Origin: an uncultured Pseudoteredinibacter sp.
Lineage (GTDB): Bacteria > Pseudomonadota > Gammaproteobacteria > Pseudomonadales > Cellvibrionaceae
NCBI RefSeq assembly: GCF_947502065.1
Contig: NZ_CANMYE010000015.1
Location: 1-58,294, forward strand
DNA: 58,294 bases
Direction of reading: 5' to 3'
Under the pieces are notes generated by a model. That model searched no databases, was not told the DNA's origin, and was given only the letters and a program-made list of their open reading frames with translations. This document shows, one piece after another, positions 34,836-43,149 of this stretch. The translations under genes and the position numbers were made by a program. Numbering within the stretch: the first letter of the stretch is position 1; the number at the start of each line of letters is the position of its first letter.

Positions 34836-35813
34836 ATGACACTTAGCGACTCTTTTGGCAGACAGATTGATTACTTGCGGCTTTCCCTAACGGATCGCTG
34901 TGATTTTCGCTGTGTCTACTGTATGGCAGAGGATATGGAGTTCTTACCCAGAGCCCAAGTACTAAGCCTAGAAGAATGCGAAACCCTTGTAGAAACCTTT
35001 GTACAACTAGGGATAAAAAAGGTTCGCCTGACCGGCGGAGAGCCCTTGATCCGCAACGGAGTAGTTGATTTAGTTCGACGCTTAAAGCAAATACCAGGCT
35101 TAGAAGAGTTACTGCTGACCACCAACGGCTCGCGCCTAGAAGAACTGGCGCCCGCCTTAAAAGCAGCCGGCCTTGACCGTATCAATGTCAGTTTGGATAC
35201 CTTAGATGCAGGCCGATTCAAAGCCTTAAGCCGTACCGGCAAGCTCGAAAAGGTGCTAGCAGGCTTACAAGCGGCCAAAGCCGCCGGCTTTGAGCGCATT
35301 AAACTCAACAGCGTTATTCTGAAAAACCGCAACGCCGACGAACTTGAAAATTTAGTAGAGTTTGCCCTGCAAAAGCGCTTTGATATTTCTTTTATTGAAG
35401 CTATGCCACTGGGCCATATTGACGATCACCAGCGTAGCGAAGAGTTTATCAGCTCTGCAGATATTCAAGATGTTTTGCAAAAACGCTGGCAGCTAAAAAA
35501 CAGCAATTACAGCACAGGCGGCCCGTCGCGTTATTGGCAGATAAATGACAGCCAAATCGGCTTTATTTCCCCCCATAGCGATAATTTTTGCGCCAGCTGT
35601 AATCGTATACGCGTAACCGCAGAAGGGCGCTTATTATTGTGCCTTGGCAATGAGCACTCACTCGATTTAAAAGCCATAATGCGGCGCTACCCTGGCGAAA
35701 CACAGCGTCTAAAAAACAGCATTATCGACGCAATGGGTAATAAGCCAGAGCGTCACCACTTCGACATTAATGAGACTCAAATCGTCCGCTTTATGAATAC
35801 CACTGGCGGTTGA
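34836..35813 (+). CDS. moaA: GTP 3',8-cyclase MoaA
   Basis: Radical-SAM enzyme that rearranges GTP in the first step of molybdenum-cofactor synthesis. The 325-residue protein has the SAM cluster Cys in DRCDFRCVYCMAED. The second cluster is in the C-terminal segment CASCNRIRVTAEGRLLLCLG. It ends in TGG, matching the conserved C-terminal Gly-Gly. The RLTGGEPLIR segment binds SAM. The ribosome binding site is weak. MoaC, MoaD, MoaE and MoeA are not in this window. Confidence 0.96.
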   Translation: MTLSDSFGRQIDYLRLSLTDRCDFRCVYCMAEDMEFLPRAQVLSLEECETLVETFVQLGIKKVRLTGGEPLIRNGVVDLVRRLKQIPGLEELLLTTNGSRLEELAPALKAAGLDRINVSLDTLDAGRFKALSRTGKLEKVLAGLQAAKAAGFERIKLNSVILKNRNADELENLVEFALQKRFDISFIEAMPLGHIDDHQRSEEFISSADIQDVLQKRWQLKNSNYSTGGPSRYWQINDSQIGFISPHSDNFCASCNRIRVTAEGRLLLCLGNEHSLDLKAIMRRYPGETQRLKNSIIDAMGNKPERHHFDINETQIVRFMNTTGG

Positions 35814-35834
35814 TTTGGTCGTTGAGGATTTTTC

Positions 35835-36350
35835 ATGAGCAAACCAAGCCCGAGCGACACCGCTATTCCATTGCGCATTGCCGTATTGACCGTTTCCGAC
35901 ACCCGCGATAGCAGCAACGATACTTCTGGCGATTTATTAGTAGAACTGCTGGAAAAAGCCGGCCACAACTTGCAAAGCAGAGATTTAGTAAAAGATGATA
36001 TTTACCAAATTCGTGCCGTTTGCTCCCAGTGGATTGTTGACCCCGAAGTTCAAGTAATTTTAATTACCGGTGGCACAGGGTTTTCAGGTCGTGACAGCAC
36101 TCCAGAAGCCGTACGTCCGCTATTGGATAAAGAAGTGATCGGTTTTGGCGAAATGTTCCGCTACATTTCTTTAGAACAAGTTGGTAGCTCCACCATTCAA
36201 TCTCGGGCCATGGCTGGGCTCGTGAATAAAACCCTTATCTTTTGCTTACCGGGCTCCAATAATGCCTGCCGCACTGCTTGGGACGGAATTTTACTAGAGC
36301 AACTAGACAGCCGCCAAAGACCATGCAACTTTGTAGGTCTATTAAGCTAA
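35835..36350 (+). CDS. moaB: Molybdenum cofactor biosynthesis protein MoaB
   Basis: A 171-residue molybdopterin-binding (MogA/MoaB) fold protein: VLTVSDTRDSSNDTSGDLLVELLEKAGH, ILITGGTGFSGRDSTPEAVRPLLDKE and MAGLVNKTLIFCLPGSNNACRTAWD. It is related to the adenylyltransferase MogA; MoaB of E. coli is not essential. It follows moaA by 21 bp, which suggests one transcript. Confidence 0.94.
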   Translation: MSKPSPSDTAIPLRIAVLTVSDTRDSSNDTSGDLLVELLEKAGHNLQSRDLVKDDIYQIRAVCSQWIVDPEVQVILITGGTGFSGRDSTPEAVRPLLDKEVIGFGEMFRYISLEQVGSSTIQSRAMAGLVNKTLIFCLPGSNNACRTAWDGILLEQLDSRQRPCNFVGLLS

Positions 36351-36408
36351 GTACGACGGTGAACCAAAACCCAAACTCATAACAGATAGCCAAAGACAGG
36401 AGACCACG

Positions 36409-36783
36409 GTGAATTTAAATCAAGTTACCATTGACGCTCACGATTTAGCGGCCTCGGTCGCCTTTTATCAACTGCTCGGCTTAAATCTTATTGTCGATAC
36501 CGATCACTACGCCCGCTTTGAATGCCCAAATGGCGAGGCTACATTTTCATTGCATAAAGTCGATGCAAAGCCCCCAGCCAATGGCAATGTCATTTACTTT
36601 GAGAGCGACAAGCTCGACGAGGAATATCAACGCCTCAGCGCTGCTGGCATCGAGTTCACCCAAGCCCCTAAAGACGAGCGCTGGCTGTGGCGCGAAGCGC
36701 GCTTATTCGACCCTAGCGGCAATCATATTTGTCTATTTTGGGGTGGAGAGAATCGCAAAAATCCTCCCTGGCGCGTAAACTAG
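36409..36783 (+). CDS. VOC-fold (glyoxalase/bleomycin-resistance-like) protein
   Basis: A 124-residue single vicinal-oxygen-chelate domain pair: VTIDAHDLAASVAFYQLLGLNLIVDTDHYARFECP and RLSAAGIEFTQAPKDERWLWREARLFDPSGNHICLF. It starts with GTG, preceded by AGGAGA at good spacing. The metal-type Glu/His residues are partly visible but no substrate can be named. It sits between moaB and a DUF1244 gene on the same strand. Confidence 0.8.
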   Translation: MNLNQVTIDAHDLAASVAFYQLLGLNLIVDTDHYARFECPNGEATFSLHKVDAKPPANGNVIYFESDKLDEEYQRLSAAGIEFTQAPKDERWLWREARLFDPSGNHICLFWGGENRKNPPWRVN

Positions 36784-36823
36784 CCCCAAGCAAGAAACCC
36801 ATTTTCTAGATTTAGAGATAAGC

Positions 36824-37117
36824 ATGGACAAACAAAGCCAAACCGAACTTGAAGCGGCGACTTTTCGACGCCTATTGAAACACCTAGATGAACGCAAAGA
36901 CGTTCAAAATATCGACCTTATGATTCTCGCGGGCTTTTGCCGTAATTGCCTAGGCAAATGGTATAAAGCGGCAGCCGATGAGCAAGGCATTGAATTGGAC
37001 GCCGAACAAGCACGAGACATTGTTTACGGTATGCCCTATGCTGAATGGAAGGACAAGCACCAAAAAGAGGCCACCCCAGAACAATTAGAGGCCTTTGCTA
37101 AACTGCAAAATAAGTAA
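36824..37117 (+). CDS. DUF1244-family protein
   Basis: A 97-residue protein with the DUF1244 signature FRRLLKHLDERKDVQNIDLMILAGFCRNCLGKWY and DIVYGMPYAEWKDKHQ. This family consists of small helical proteins of unknown function, conserved in alpha- and gammaproteobacteria. The two Cys (CRNC) might bind metal. Located 40 bp after the VOC gene. Confidence 0.85.
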   Translation: MDKQSQTELEAATFRRLLKHLDERKDVQNIDLMILAGFCRNCLGKWYKAAADEQGIELDAEQARDIVYGMPYAEWKDKHQKEATPEQLEAFAKLQNK

Positions 37118-37161
37118 GCCGCTGTCTCACTATTTACTGGGTCACCAATTAAGGAAGTTGC

Positions 37162-38034
37162 ATGCCACGCGTTCGAGTCACCGATCTTTTTATCTACCCG
37201 GTTAAATCACTGCGTGGCATCGCCTTAAGTCAGTCGAGCCTTAGCTATACAGGCCTTTTACACGATCGTCGCTGGATGATTGTTAGGGCCGATAATGGCC
37301 AGTTTGTCACTCAGCGACAACTGCCCCAAATGGCCTTAATCGCCACAGCCCTCGACGAATATCATCTTCACCTTAAAAGCCCAGAACTGATGCCTTCTGC
37401 GCCTACTGTTAAAATCCCAATTGAACTACCTGATGGCCAAGAGATGAAGGCCCAGGTATGGCGTGACGAGTGCCGAGTGGTAGATGCTGGTGATGAAGTA
37501 GGCCATTGGCTCAGCCAAGCCCTAGCGAGCCCAAAGCCTTTACGCCTTGTCGCAATGGCTCCAGACTTCAAACGCCTGCAAAGCCAAGCCCATCGCTTTG
37601 GTGATCAAGCGGCGATATTTGCCGACGCAGCGCCCTTTCTTTTTGCCAACCGCGATTCACTGGAAGTGCTAAATCAGCGCCTCGTCGCAGAAGATAAACC
37701 CACAGCGGTCATCGAGCAATTTCGCCCCAATATTGTCGTTGCAGGGCTAGAGCCCTTTAGCGAACATGATTACAAACGTATTCACAGCTCCGGCGGAGAA
37801 TACACCTTGCAACTACATGATCGCTGTGAGCGTTGCAGCATGATCAGCGTAAACCCCAAAACCGGCGAGCGCTACCCGGAGCAGGAACCCTACAAAACCC
37901 TAGCACTCTATAACGCCATGCCCGACAAACCCCAGGCCGCCGCCTTTGGTGAAAACGCCAGCTTAATGCGTGGTGATGGGCAAAATATCGGTGTTGGTGA
38001 CTGGTTATCGATCGATCGAGAACTGGAAGATTAA
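37162..38034 (+). CDS. MOSC-domain protein (YcbX-like)
   Basis: A 290-residue protein with a MOSC N-terminal beta-barrel (VTDLFIYPVKSLRGIALSQSSLSYTGLLHDRRWMIV) and a C-terminal MOSC domain. The latter has the cofactor-coordinating Cys in LHDRCERCSMISVNPKTGERYPEQEP and ends GQNIGVGDWLSID. YcbX-type proteins carry molybdenum cofactor directly and detoxify N-hydroxylated bases. No ferredoxin domain follows, unlike E. coli YcbX. Its place after the cofactor genes supports a molybdenum link. Confidence 0.88.
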   Translation: MPRVRVTDLFIYPVKSLRGIALSQSSLSYTGLLHDRRWMIVRADNGQFVTQRQLPQMALIATALDEYHLHLKSPELMPSAPTVKIPIELPDGQEMKAQVWRDECRVVDAGDEVGHWLSQALASPKPLRLVAMAPDFKRLQSQAHRFGDQAAIFADAAPFLFANRDSLEVLNQRLVAEDKPTAVIEQFRPNIVVAGLEPFSEHDYKRIHSSGGEYTLQLHDRCERCSMISVNPKTGERYPEQEPYKTLALYNAMPDKPQAAAFGENASLMRGDGQNIGVGDWLSIDRELED

Positions 38035-38170
38035 CCTACCCTATTAGGGTATATACGCCCCCAACAATCTATCGTACTGTGCCTGCTAAAGTGATCATAG
38101 CTGCCCAATTGCTGTGCATAGCGAGAAGCTTTGCTACACAGTGCGGCGCCGTCTAGACGAGGAGTATTTG

Positions 38171-39586
38171 ATGAGCAAATTACACGATAAGTTTTATATC
38201 AATGGCCAGTGGCAAGATGCCAAAGGCCAAGGCCGTCACGATGTGATTCACCCTGCCACCGAAGAAGTGGTTGCTACCGTTGCCTTGGGTAATCAAGAAG
38301 ACGTTGATAGCGCAGTCACTGCAGCGCGTGCCGCCTTCGATAGCTGGAGCACCAGCAGTGCTGATTTTCGCGCTGACTTGATCCGTAAAGCTGCTGCACG
38401 CTTGCGTGAGCGTCGTGAAGATTTAATCGCCGCAGTTTCACAATCCATGGGCTGCCCTCCTCACATTACTCCTTGGCTACAAATTGACGGGCCTATCGGC
38501 GGCTTTGAAGGCTATGCTGATCGCTGTGCCGATATGGAAAAAGCCAAAGAAGTGAACAACTCCTTGGTAGTTAAAGAGGCCGCTGGCGTATGCGGCTTTA
38601 TCAATCCGTGGAACTACCCTCTTAATCAGTTAATTGGCAAAATTGCTCCCGCACTTGCCGCCGGCTGTACCATGGTAGTTAAGCCATCCGAGCAAACCCC
38701 ACTTCAAGATATCATTGTGGCTGAAGTGCTAGATGAAGTGGGCTTCCCAGCAGGCGTGTTCAACCTTGTTATTGGTCTTGGCCATGAAGTAGGGGCTGCG
38801 CTATCTAGCCACCCTGAAGTAGATGTCGTTTCTTTCACTGGCTCTACTCGTGCAGGTATCTTGGTTGCTGAAGCTGCAGCACCAACGGTTAAACGCGTAA
38901 CTCAAGAGCTAGGCGGCAAGTCAGCTTTCATCATTACAGATGATGCTGATCTTGACGCTGCGGTTAAGTGTGGCGTAAACGATGTAATGATCAACACCGG
39001 TCAGACCTGCATCGCTCTTACCCGCATGCTAGTGCCGGCCAGCAAATACGATGAAGCAGCCGAAATCGCGAAAGCATATACCGAGTCGCTTAGCGTTGGC
39101 TATGAAGGTGAAGAAGTTTTTGTAGGCCCTATGTCATCTGCTCGCCAGAAGGATACAGTACAACGCTATATCGAAATTGGCATGGAAGAAGCTACCTTAC
39201 TAACCGGCGGCTTAGGCGCACCGGAAGGCTTGGAAACAGGCTTTTATGTTAAGCCAACAATTTTCCGCGACGTTAACAACGATATGCGTATCGCACGTGA
39301 GGAAATTTTTGGGCCAGTACTGGTAATGATTCCATACAATGATTTGGATGAAGCTGTCGCTATTGCCAATGATACGCCGTACGGTCTATCCAGCGGTGTC
39401 TACGCCAAGACCAAGGAGGATGGCTTGGCGATTGCTCGTCGCTTACGCGCTGGACAATGCTATGTAAACGGTGGTGATTACAACTACGATGCACCATTTG
39501 GTGGCTACAAGCAGTCTGGTAATGGTCGCGAGTGGGGCGATGAAGGCCTACACGAGTTTGTGGAAATCAAAGCAATTCAGTTGTAA
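38171..39586 (+). CDS. NAD-dependent aldehyde dehydrogenase family protein
   Basis: A 471-residue aldehyde dehydrogenase. Catalytic Glu is in ELGGKSAFIIT and catalytic Cys in INTGQTCIALTRM; the cofactor region has INPWNYPLNQ and SFTGSTRAG. The ATG at 38171 has GAGGAG upstream; a longer frame to 38114 adds no family residues. The substrate is unknown. It is flanked downstream by a terminator and by the nested-hairpin repeat region. Confidence 0.9.
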   Translation: MSKLHDKFYINGQWQDAKGQGRHDVIHPATEEVVATVALGNQEDVDSAVTAARAAFDSWSTSSADFRADLIRKAAARLRERREDLIAAVSQSMGCPPHITPWLQIDGPIGGFEGYADRCADMEKAKEVNNSLVVKEAAGVCGFINPWNYPLNQLIGKIAPALAAGCTMVVKPSEQTPLQDIIVAEVLDEVGFPAGVFNLVIGLGHEVGAALSSHPEVDVVSFTGSTRAGILVAEAAAPTVKRVTQELGGKSAFIITDDADLDAAVKCGVNDVMINTGQTCIALTRMLVPASKYDEAAEIAKAYTESLSVGYEGEEVFVGPMSSARQKDTVQRYIEIGMEEATLLTGGLGAPEGLETGFYVKPTIFRDVNNDMRIAREEIFGPVLVMIPYNDLDEAVAIANDTPYGLSSGVYAKTKEDGLAIARRLRAGQCYVNGGDYNYDAPFGGYKQSGNGREWGDEGLHEFVEIKAIQL

Positions 39587-39623
39587 ATCCCCTCTCAACC
39601 TAAGCTAAGTATTTGCTTATCAG

Positions 39624-39656
39624 AAAGCCGGTGTTAGTAATAACATCGGCTTTTTT
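39624..39656 (+). terminator. Rho-independent terminator of the aldehyde dehydrogenase gene
   Basis: AAAGCCGGTGTTA and TAACATCGGCTTT form a 13-bp stem (one G-T pair) with loop GTAA, followed by three more T. It lies 38 bp after the stop codon. Confidence 0.85.
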
Positions 39657-39690
39657 GTACTTTTGACCTTTTAGATTATTTTAATTGAGG

Positions 39691-39865
39691 GCTTCGAGCC
39701 GGCCTTACTTTGGAATTGCCCAGAAAAACGCGCCGTAAACCCATGGATTCTCACCATCCAGGTGCTCAGCCTTCGGCCAAGCCCAAATTCGCTCCAAGCG
39801 AATTGGTCCTGGGGGCTCCCCAAAAGCGTCCTTGCTTTTGAGGGTTTTTCTGGGCAATTCCAAAG
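39691..39865 (+). repeat. Nested-hairpin repeat element, copy 1
   Basis: This element starts with GCTTCGAGCC (39691-39700). A 21-bp perfect outer inverted repeat follows (39708-39728 with 39845-39865). Between the arms are CGCCGTAAACCCAT (39731-39744), 63 bp present only in this copy, and a 41-nt core (39808-39848) shared with copy 2. The extra 63 bp contain their own hairpin, AATTCGC/GCGAATT (39786-39804). The core itself contains an inner dyad CAAAAGC/GCTTTTG. No gene is encoded. Confidence 0.85.
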
Positions 39866-39986
39866 CAAGACCTAACTACTTTCCCACTACAAACTCGTAA
39901 ACCTCCTCAGAGGCTCCTTGGCCGCATATATTTTTATACTTTACTCTTAAAGTTACCTAACTACCGGATACGCAGTTAATTCAGCT

Positions 39987-40103
39987 TGTAGGTCAAAGGT
40001 TTCTTGCAAAACCCTCAAAAGCAGGGACGCTTTTGGGGAGCCCCCAGGGATGGGTTCACGGCGAGTTTTGCAAGAAACCTTTGACCTACATGCGGCTCGA
40101 AGC
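39987..40103 (-). repeat. Nested-hairpin repeat element, copy 2 (inverted)
   Basis: In reverse orientation this copy has GCTTCGAGCC (40103-40094), a 26-bp perfect outer inverted repeat (39987-40012 with 40065-40090), CGCCGTGAACCCAT and the same 41-nt core (40048-40008; one mismatch to copy 1). The outer arms have no resemblance to those of copy 1, yet each set is fully self-complementary. The two copies face each other 121 bp apart upstream of the asparaginase gene. Confidence 0.85.
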
Positions 40104-40224
40104 AACCAATGCAGGGCCACATACAATCATAATTTAAAGCTTAATTGATCCGCCTAAAGGCAAGTCTTGATCAGCAATGTTAAAATCACCCCATTTAAAG
40201 CTGATTAGAAAAGGGGAACGGACT

Positions 40225-41199
40225 ATGCATCATACGCTTGTGATTTATGCTGGCGGCACAATAGGAATGGCCCCCGGCCCGAACGGCCTTGCTCCGAACG
40301 CTGAGCTAGAAAGCAATTTACGTCACGCATTGGCGGCCCATGAACAAATGGCTGATTTCGACTTTGTAAGCATGAGCCCACTGATCGACAGCTCAGACGC
40401 CACCCCTAGCGATTGGCAGCGTTTAGCCGGCACCATCAAAGCCAATAGCAACTACAAGGCTTACATCATCCTCCATGGCACCGATACCATGGCCTTCGCG
40501 GCAGCGGCACTATCTTTTATGTTCGCAGGCAGCCCTAAAACCATCATCTTCACAGGCTCACAGGTACCTCTATTGCTACCAGAGAACGATGCCGTAGATA
40601 ACTTTATGGGTGCCTTGCGCAGCCGTGATGGTGGTTATCAAGGGGTTAGCCTTTATTTCGGTGGCCAATTACTGGAAGCCAATCGCTGCCACAAGGCCAG
40701 CAGCCAGGATTTTCATGCCTTTGTAAATGGCAATGGCAAAGGCACAAAGCCAGCTACAGCCTTTGTTTATGACGGCCAGATCACCCCAGAACAGCATGGT
40801 AGCGTAGGATTGATATACTTCTACCCAGGCATCAGCGCCGCAAGCGTCCAACAAGCATTGTCCTCTAAAGACCTAAAATTAGTTTTGTTGCTAAGCTTTG
40901 GGGCAGGTAATATACCTGCCGCTGACTCTGCCCTAGTCGCCGCATTAGCTGAAGCCAAAGAGCGAGGCATCTGTCTTTTCAATATCAGCCAGTGTCGCCA
41001 CGGCGGAGTGCAACAAGACAATTATGCGACTGGCAGCGTATTGAGCCGCGCAGGCGTAAGGCACGCTAGCGACATCAATCTCGAGGCCGCCTTTGCTAAA
41101 GCCCATGTGCTTATCGCTCAAGGTTTACAAGGCCCAGCCTTAGCCGATGCAATGTGTGAAAACCTTGCCGGAGAGATTGGCGGCAATAGCCAAGAATGA
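40225..41199 (+). CDS. ansA: Type I (cytoplasmic) L-asparaginase
   Basis: Hydrolyses asparagine to aspartate and ammonia. The 324-residue protein begins MHHTLVIYAGGTIGMAPGPNG, with the catalytic Thr in AGGTIG. The second catalytic motif is ILHGTDTMAFAAAALSFM, and FTGSQVPL and LLSFGAGNIPAADSAL follow. There is no signal peptide, so it is the cytoplasmic type. The ATG at 40225 has AAGGGGA upstream; the open frame extends 16 codons further without support. Confidence 0.9.
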   Translation: MHHTLVIYAGGTIGMAPGPNGLAPNAELESNLRHALAAHEQMADFDFVSMSPLIDSSDATPSDWQRLAGTIKANSNYKAYIILHGTDTMAFAAAALSFMFAGSPKTIIFTGSQVPLLLPENDAVDNFMGALRSRDGGYQGVSLYFGGQLLEANRCHKASSQDFHAFVNGNGKGTKPATAFVYDGQITPEQHGSVGLIYFYPGISAASVQQALSSKDLKLVLLLSFGAGNIPAADSALVAALAEAKERGICLFNISQCRHGGVQQDNYATGSVLSRAGVRHASDINLEAAFAKAHVLIAQGLQGPALADAMCENLAGEIGGNSQE

Positions 41200-41246
41200 A
41201 TTTTTAAATTACGACATCAAGTACAACAAATACAATAGGAAACACC

Positions 41247-42434
41247 ATGGCAACACCTTTTTATCCGCCGACGAGAACCCTGATGGGCCCCGGCCCCTCC
41301 GATGTAAGCCCGCGCGTATTAGCCGCCTTAGGCCGCCCAACTATTGGGCACCTTGATCCAGAATTCGTTACCTTAATGGATGAAATCAAAGGCCTATTGC
41401 AAATGGCCTTTCAAACCGAAAACCAATTAACCATTCCGGTATCCGCGCCAGGCTCTGCTGGCATGGAAGCTTGCTTTGTTAACCTGCTTGCGCCAGGCGA
41501 CAAAGCCATTGTTTGCCAAAACGGTGTCTTTGGCGGGCGCATGAAAGAAAATGTAGAACGCTGTGGCGCTACCGCCATCATGGTGGAAGATGACTGGGGT
41601 ACCCCAGTAAGCATCGACAAGGTAAAAGCCGCCTTTGCCGAGCACCCAGATACCAAAGTACTGGCCTTTGTACACGCGGAAACCTCTACCGGCGTAGAAA
41701 GTGATGCGGCTGCTTTGTGTAAAATTGCTGCCGACAATAACGCCCTTAGCATTATGGATGCCGTAACCTCTCTTGGTGGTATTGAGCTGAAGGTGGACGA
41801 ATGGGGCGCCGATGCCGTTTATTCTGGCTCACAGAAATGTCTGTCTTGTGTACCAGGTATTTCTCCCGTTACTTTTAGCCCTAAAGCAGTTGAAGCCATC
41901 AAGAATCGTGAACACAAGGTTCAAAGCTGGTTCTTAGATATGCAACTAGTAATGGGTTATTGGGGTGGCGATAGCAAACGCGCCTATCACCATACCGCAC
42001 CAGTAAATGCCATGTATGCCCTGCATGAATCATTGGTCATGCTGGAAGAGGAAGGCCTAGATTTAGCTTTTGAACGCCACCAGTTCCACCACGAAGCTCT
42101 GGTGAAAGGTTTAGAGGCCATGGGGCTCAACATGTTGGTTGACGAATCTTGCAGATTGCCACAATTAAATCTTGTGCAAATTCCAGAAGGTATCGAAGAC
42201 GCCGCCGTTCGCTCAGCCTTGCTGTCACAATACGATTTGGAAATCGGTGCGGGCCTTGGCGCTTTTGCAGGTAAAGCCTGGCGCATCGGCCTAATGGGCC
42301 AAGCCTGTTATGAAGAGAACGTATTGCTTTGCTTAAGCGCGCTAGACAACATACTAGCAGCGCAAGGAGCCACACATGAGCGTGGCGCCGCCGTGGCAGC
42401 GGCCATGTCACATTACGACAGTGTTGGCGAATAG
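41247..42434 (+). CDS. Serine/alanine--glyoxylate-type aminotransferase (class V)
   Basis: A 395-residue PLP enzyme of class V. It begins RTLMGPGPSDVSPRVLAALGRPTIGHLDPEF, as in alanine-glyoxylate and serine-glyoxylate aminotransferases. The PLP Asp is in LSIMDAVTSLGG and the Schiff-base Lys in VYSGSQKCLSCVPG. The C-terminal Arg that holds the carboxylate is in KAWRIGLMGQACYEENV. It lies 47 bp after ansA on the same strand and is followed by a terminator. Substrate preference is not resolved by sequence. Confidence 0.9.
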   Translation: MATPFYPPTRTLMGPGPSDVSPRVLAALGRPTIGHLDPEFVTLMDEIKGLLQMAFQTENQLTIPVSAPGSAGMEACFVNLLAPGDKAIVCQNGVFGGRMKENVERCGATAIMVEDDWGTPVSIDKVKAAFAEHPDTKVLAFVHAETSTGVESDAAALCKIAADNNALSIMDAVTSLGGIELKVDEWGADAVYSGSQKCLSCVPGISPVTFSPKAVEAIKNREHKVQSWFLDMQLVMGYWGGDSKRAYHHTAPVNAMYALHESLVMLEEEGLDLAFERHQFHHEALVKGLEAMGLNMLVDESCRLPQLNLVQIPEGIEDAAVRSALLSQYDLEIGAGLGAFAGKAWRIGLMGQACYEENVLLCLSALDNILAAQGATHERGAAVAAAMSHYDSVGE

Positions 42435-42461
42435 ATTAAAACGACACTGTTATCAAACGAG

Positions 42462-42489
42462 AAGCCTCAGCAATTGCTGAGGCTTTTTT
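42462..42489 (+). terminator. Rho-independent terminator after the aminotransferase gene
   Basis: AAGCCTCAGCAA and TTGCTGAGGCTT (42462-42485) form a 12-bp perfect dyad followed by T-run, 27 bp after the stop codon. Confidence 0.88.
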
Positions 42490-42671
42490 ATTTACGCTCA
42501 AGAATGGTTGGCTTGTTAATTGCTATCTTTGCTTGAGTATGCGGAGTACCGCTGTTTTCTTCTTTATAAAAACCACTTTGAGTTTAATACTGGGGCACTA
42601 CAGCGCACTGAGCACTAAAATAGAGCAAGCAGTTAACATAGAATATCTAAACACTACTTTAAGGACTATAG

Positions 42672-43124
42672 GTGATAAAACAAGAAACAGACTGCCCAGA
42701 AGATATCGTAGAACTCATACAGCAGCACCGACTGGAAATGCTTAAACATTCCCCAGAAGAAAGCGTGCATGCTCTAGACCAAGACTCGTTACAAGACACA
42801 TCAGTTACATTTTTCTCTTACCGGGAAGATAAAGAACTCGCCGCTTGCGGCGCCATAAAACAATTTGCAAACAACGCAGCCGAAATTAAATCAATGAAAA
42901 CTAAAGACGGCTATTTAAGACGCGGCATTGCTCAGCTACTTCTTACCCACATAGAAAAGTACGCTTTAGAGCAAGGCATGGAAACACTTTATTTGGAAAC
43001 TGGTAGCGCCGAGGCATTTTACCCTGCCGTCGCCATGTATAAGAAAAATGGATTTACTGAATGCGGACCCTTTGCTGATTACCAAAGCGATCCGCATAGC
43101 TTGTTTTTTAAAAAGTGTATTTAA
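42672..43124 (+). CDS. GNAT-family N-acetyltransferase
   Basis: A 150-residue acetyltransferase. The acetyl-CoA-binding motif is IKSMKTKDGYLRRGIAQLLLTHIEKYA (R-R-G-I-A pattern), followed by METLYLETGSAEAFYPAVAMYKKNGFTECGPFADY, which resembles the YsnE-type group. It starts with GTG (AAGGA 7 bp upstream). Substrate unknown. It is convergent with the thiolase gene. Confidence 0.82.
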   Translation: MIKQETDCPEDIVELIQQHRLEMLKHSPEESVHALDQDSLQDTSVTFFSYREDKELAACGAIKQFANNAAEIKSMKTKDGYLRRGIAQLLLTHIEKYALEQGMETLYLETGSAEAFYPAVAMYKKNGFTECGPFADYQSDPHSLFFKKCI

Positions 43125-43149
43125 TCAGCAAAGCATCAAGCGAAGTTGC

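Larger units (their letters stand above)
39587..40224. other. 638-bp intergenic region between aldehyde dehydrogenase and asparaginase
   Basis: The region holds the aldehyde dehydrogenase terminator and the two nested-hairpin repeats. The last 120 bp before the asparaginase start should hold that gene's promoter; its ribosome binding site AAGGGGA is visible, but no strong sigma-70 pair was found. The 65-codon open frame inside copy 1 is a by-product of the repeat. Confidence 0.6.

Noticed and set aside
39671..39868. 65-codon minus-strand frame in the repeat region
   Set aside because: It coincides with nested-hairpin repeat copy 1 and is explained by the repeat.
39691..40103. Insertion sequence or integron attC array
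   Set aside because: No transposase or integrase gene, no target duplication recognised, and the sequence lacks attC R-box motifs.
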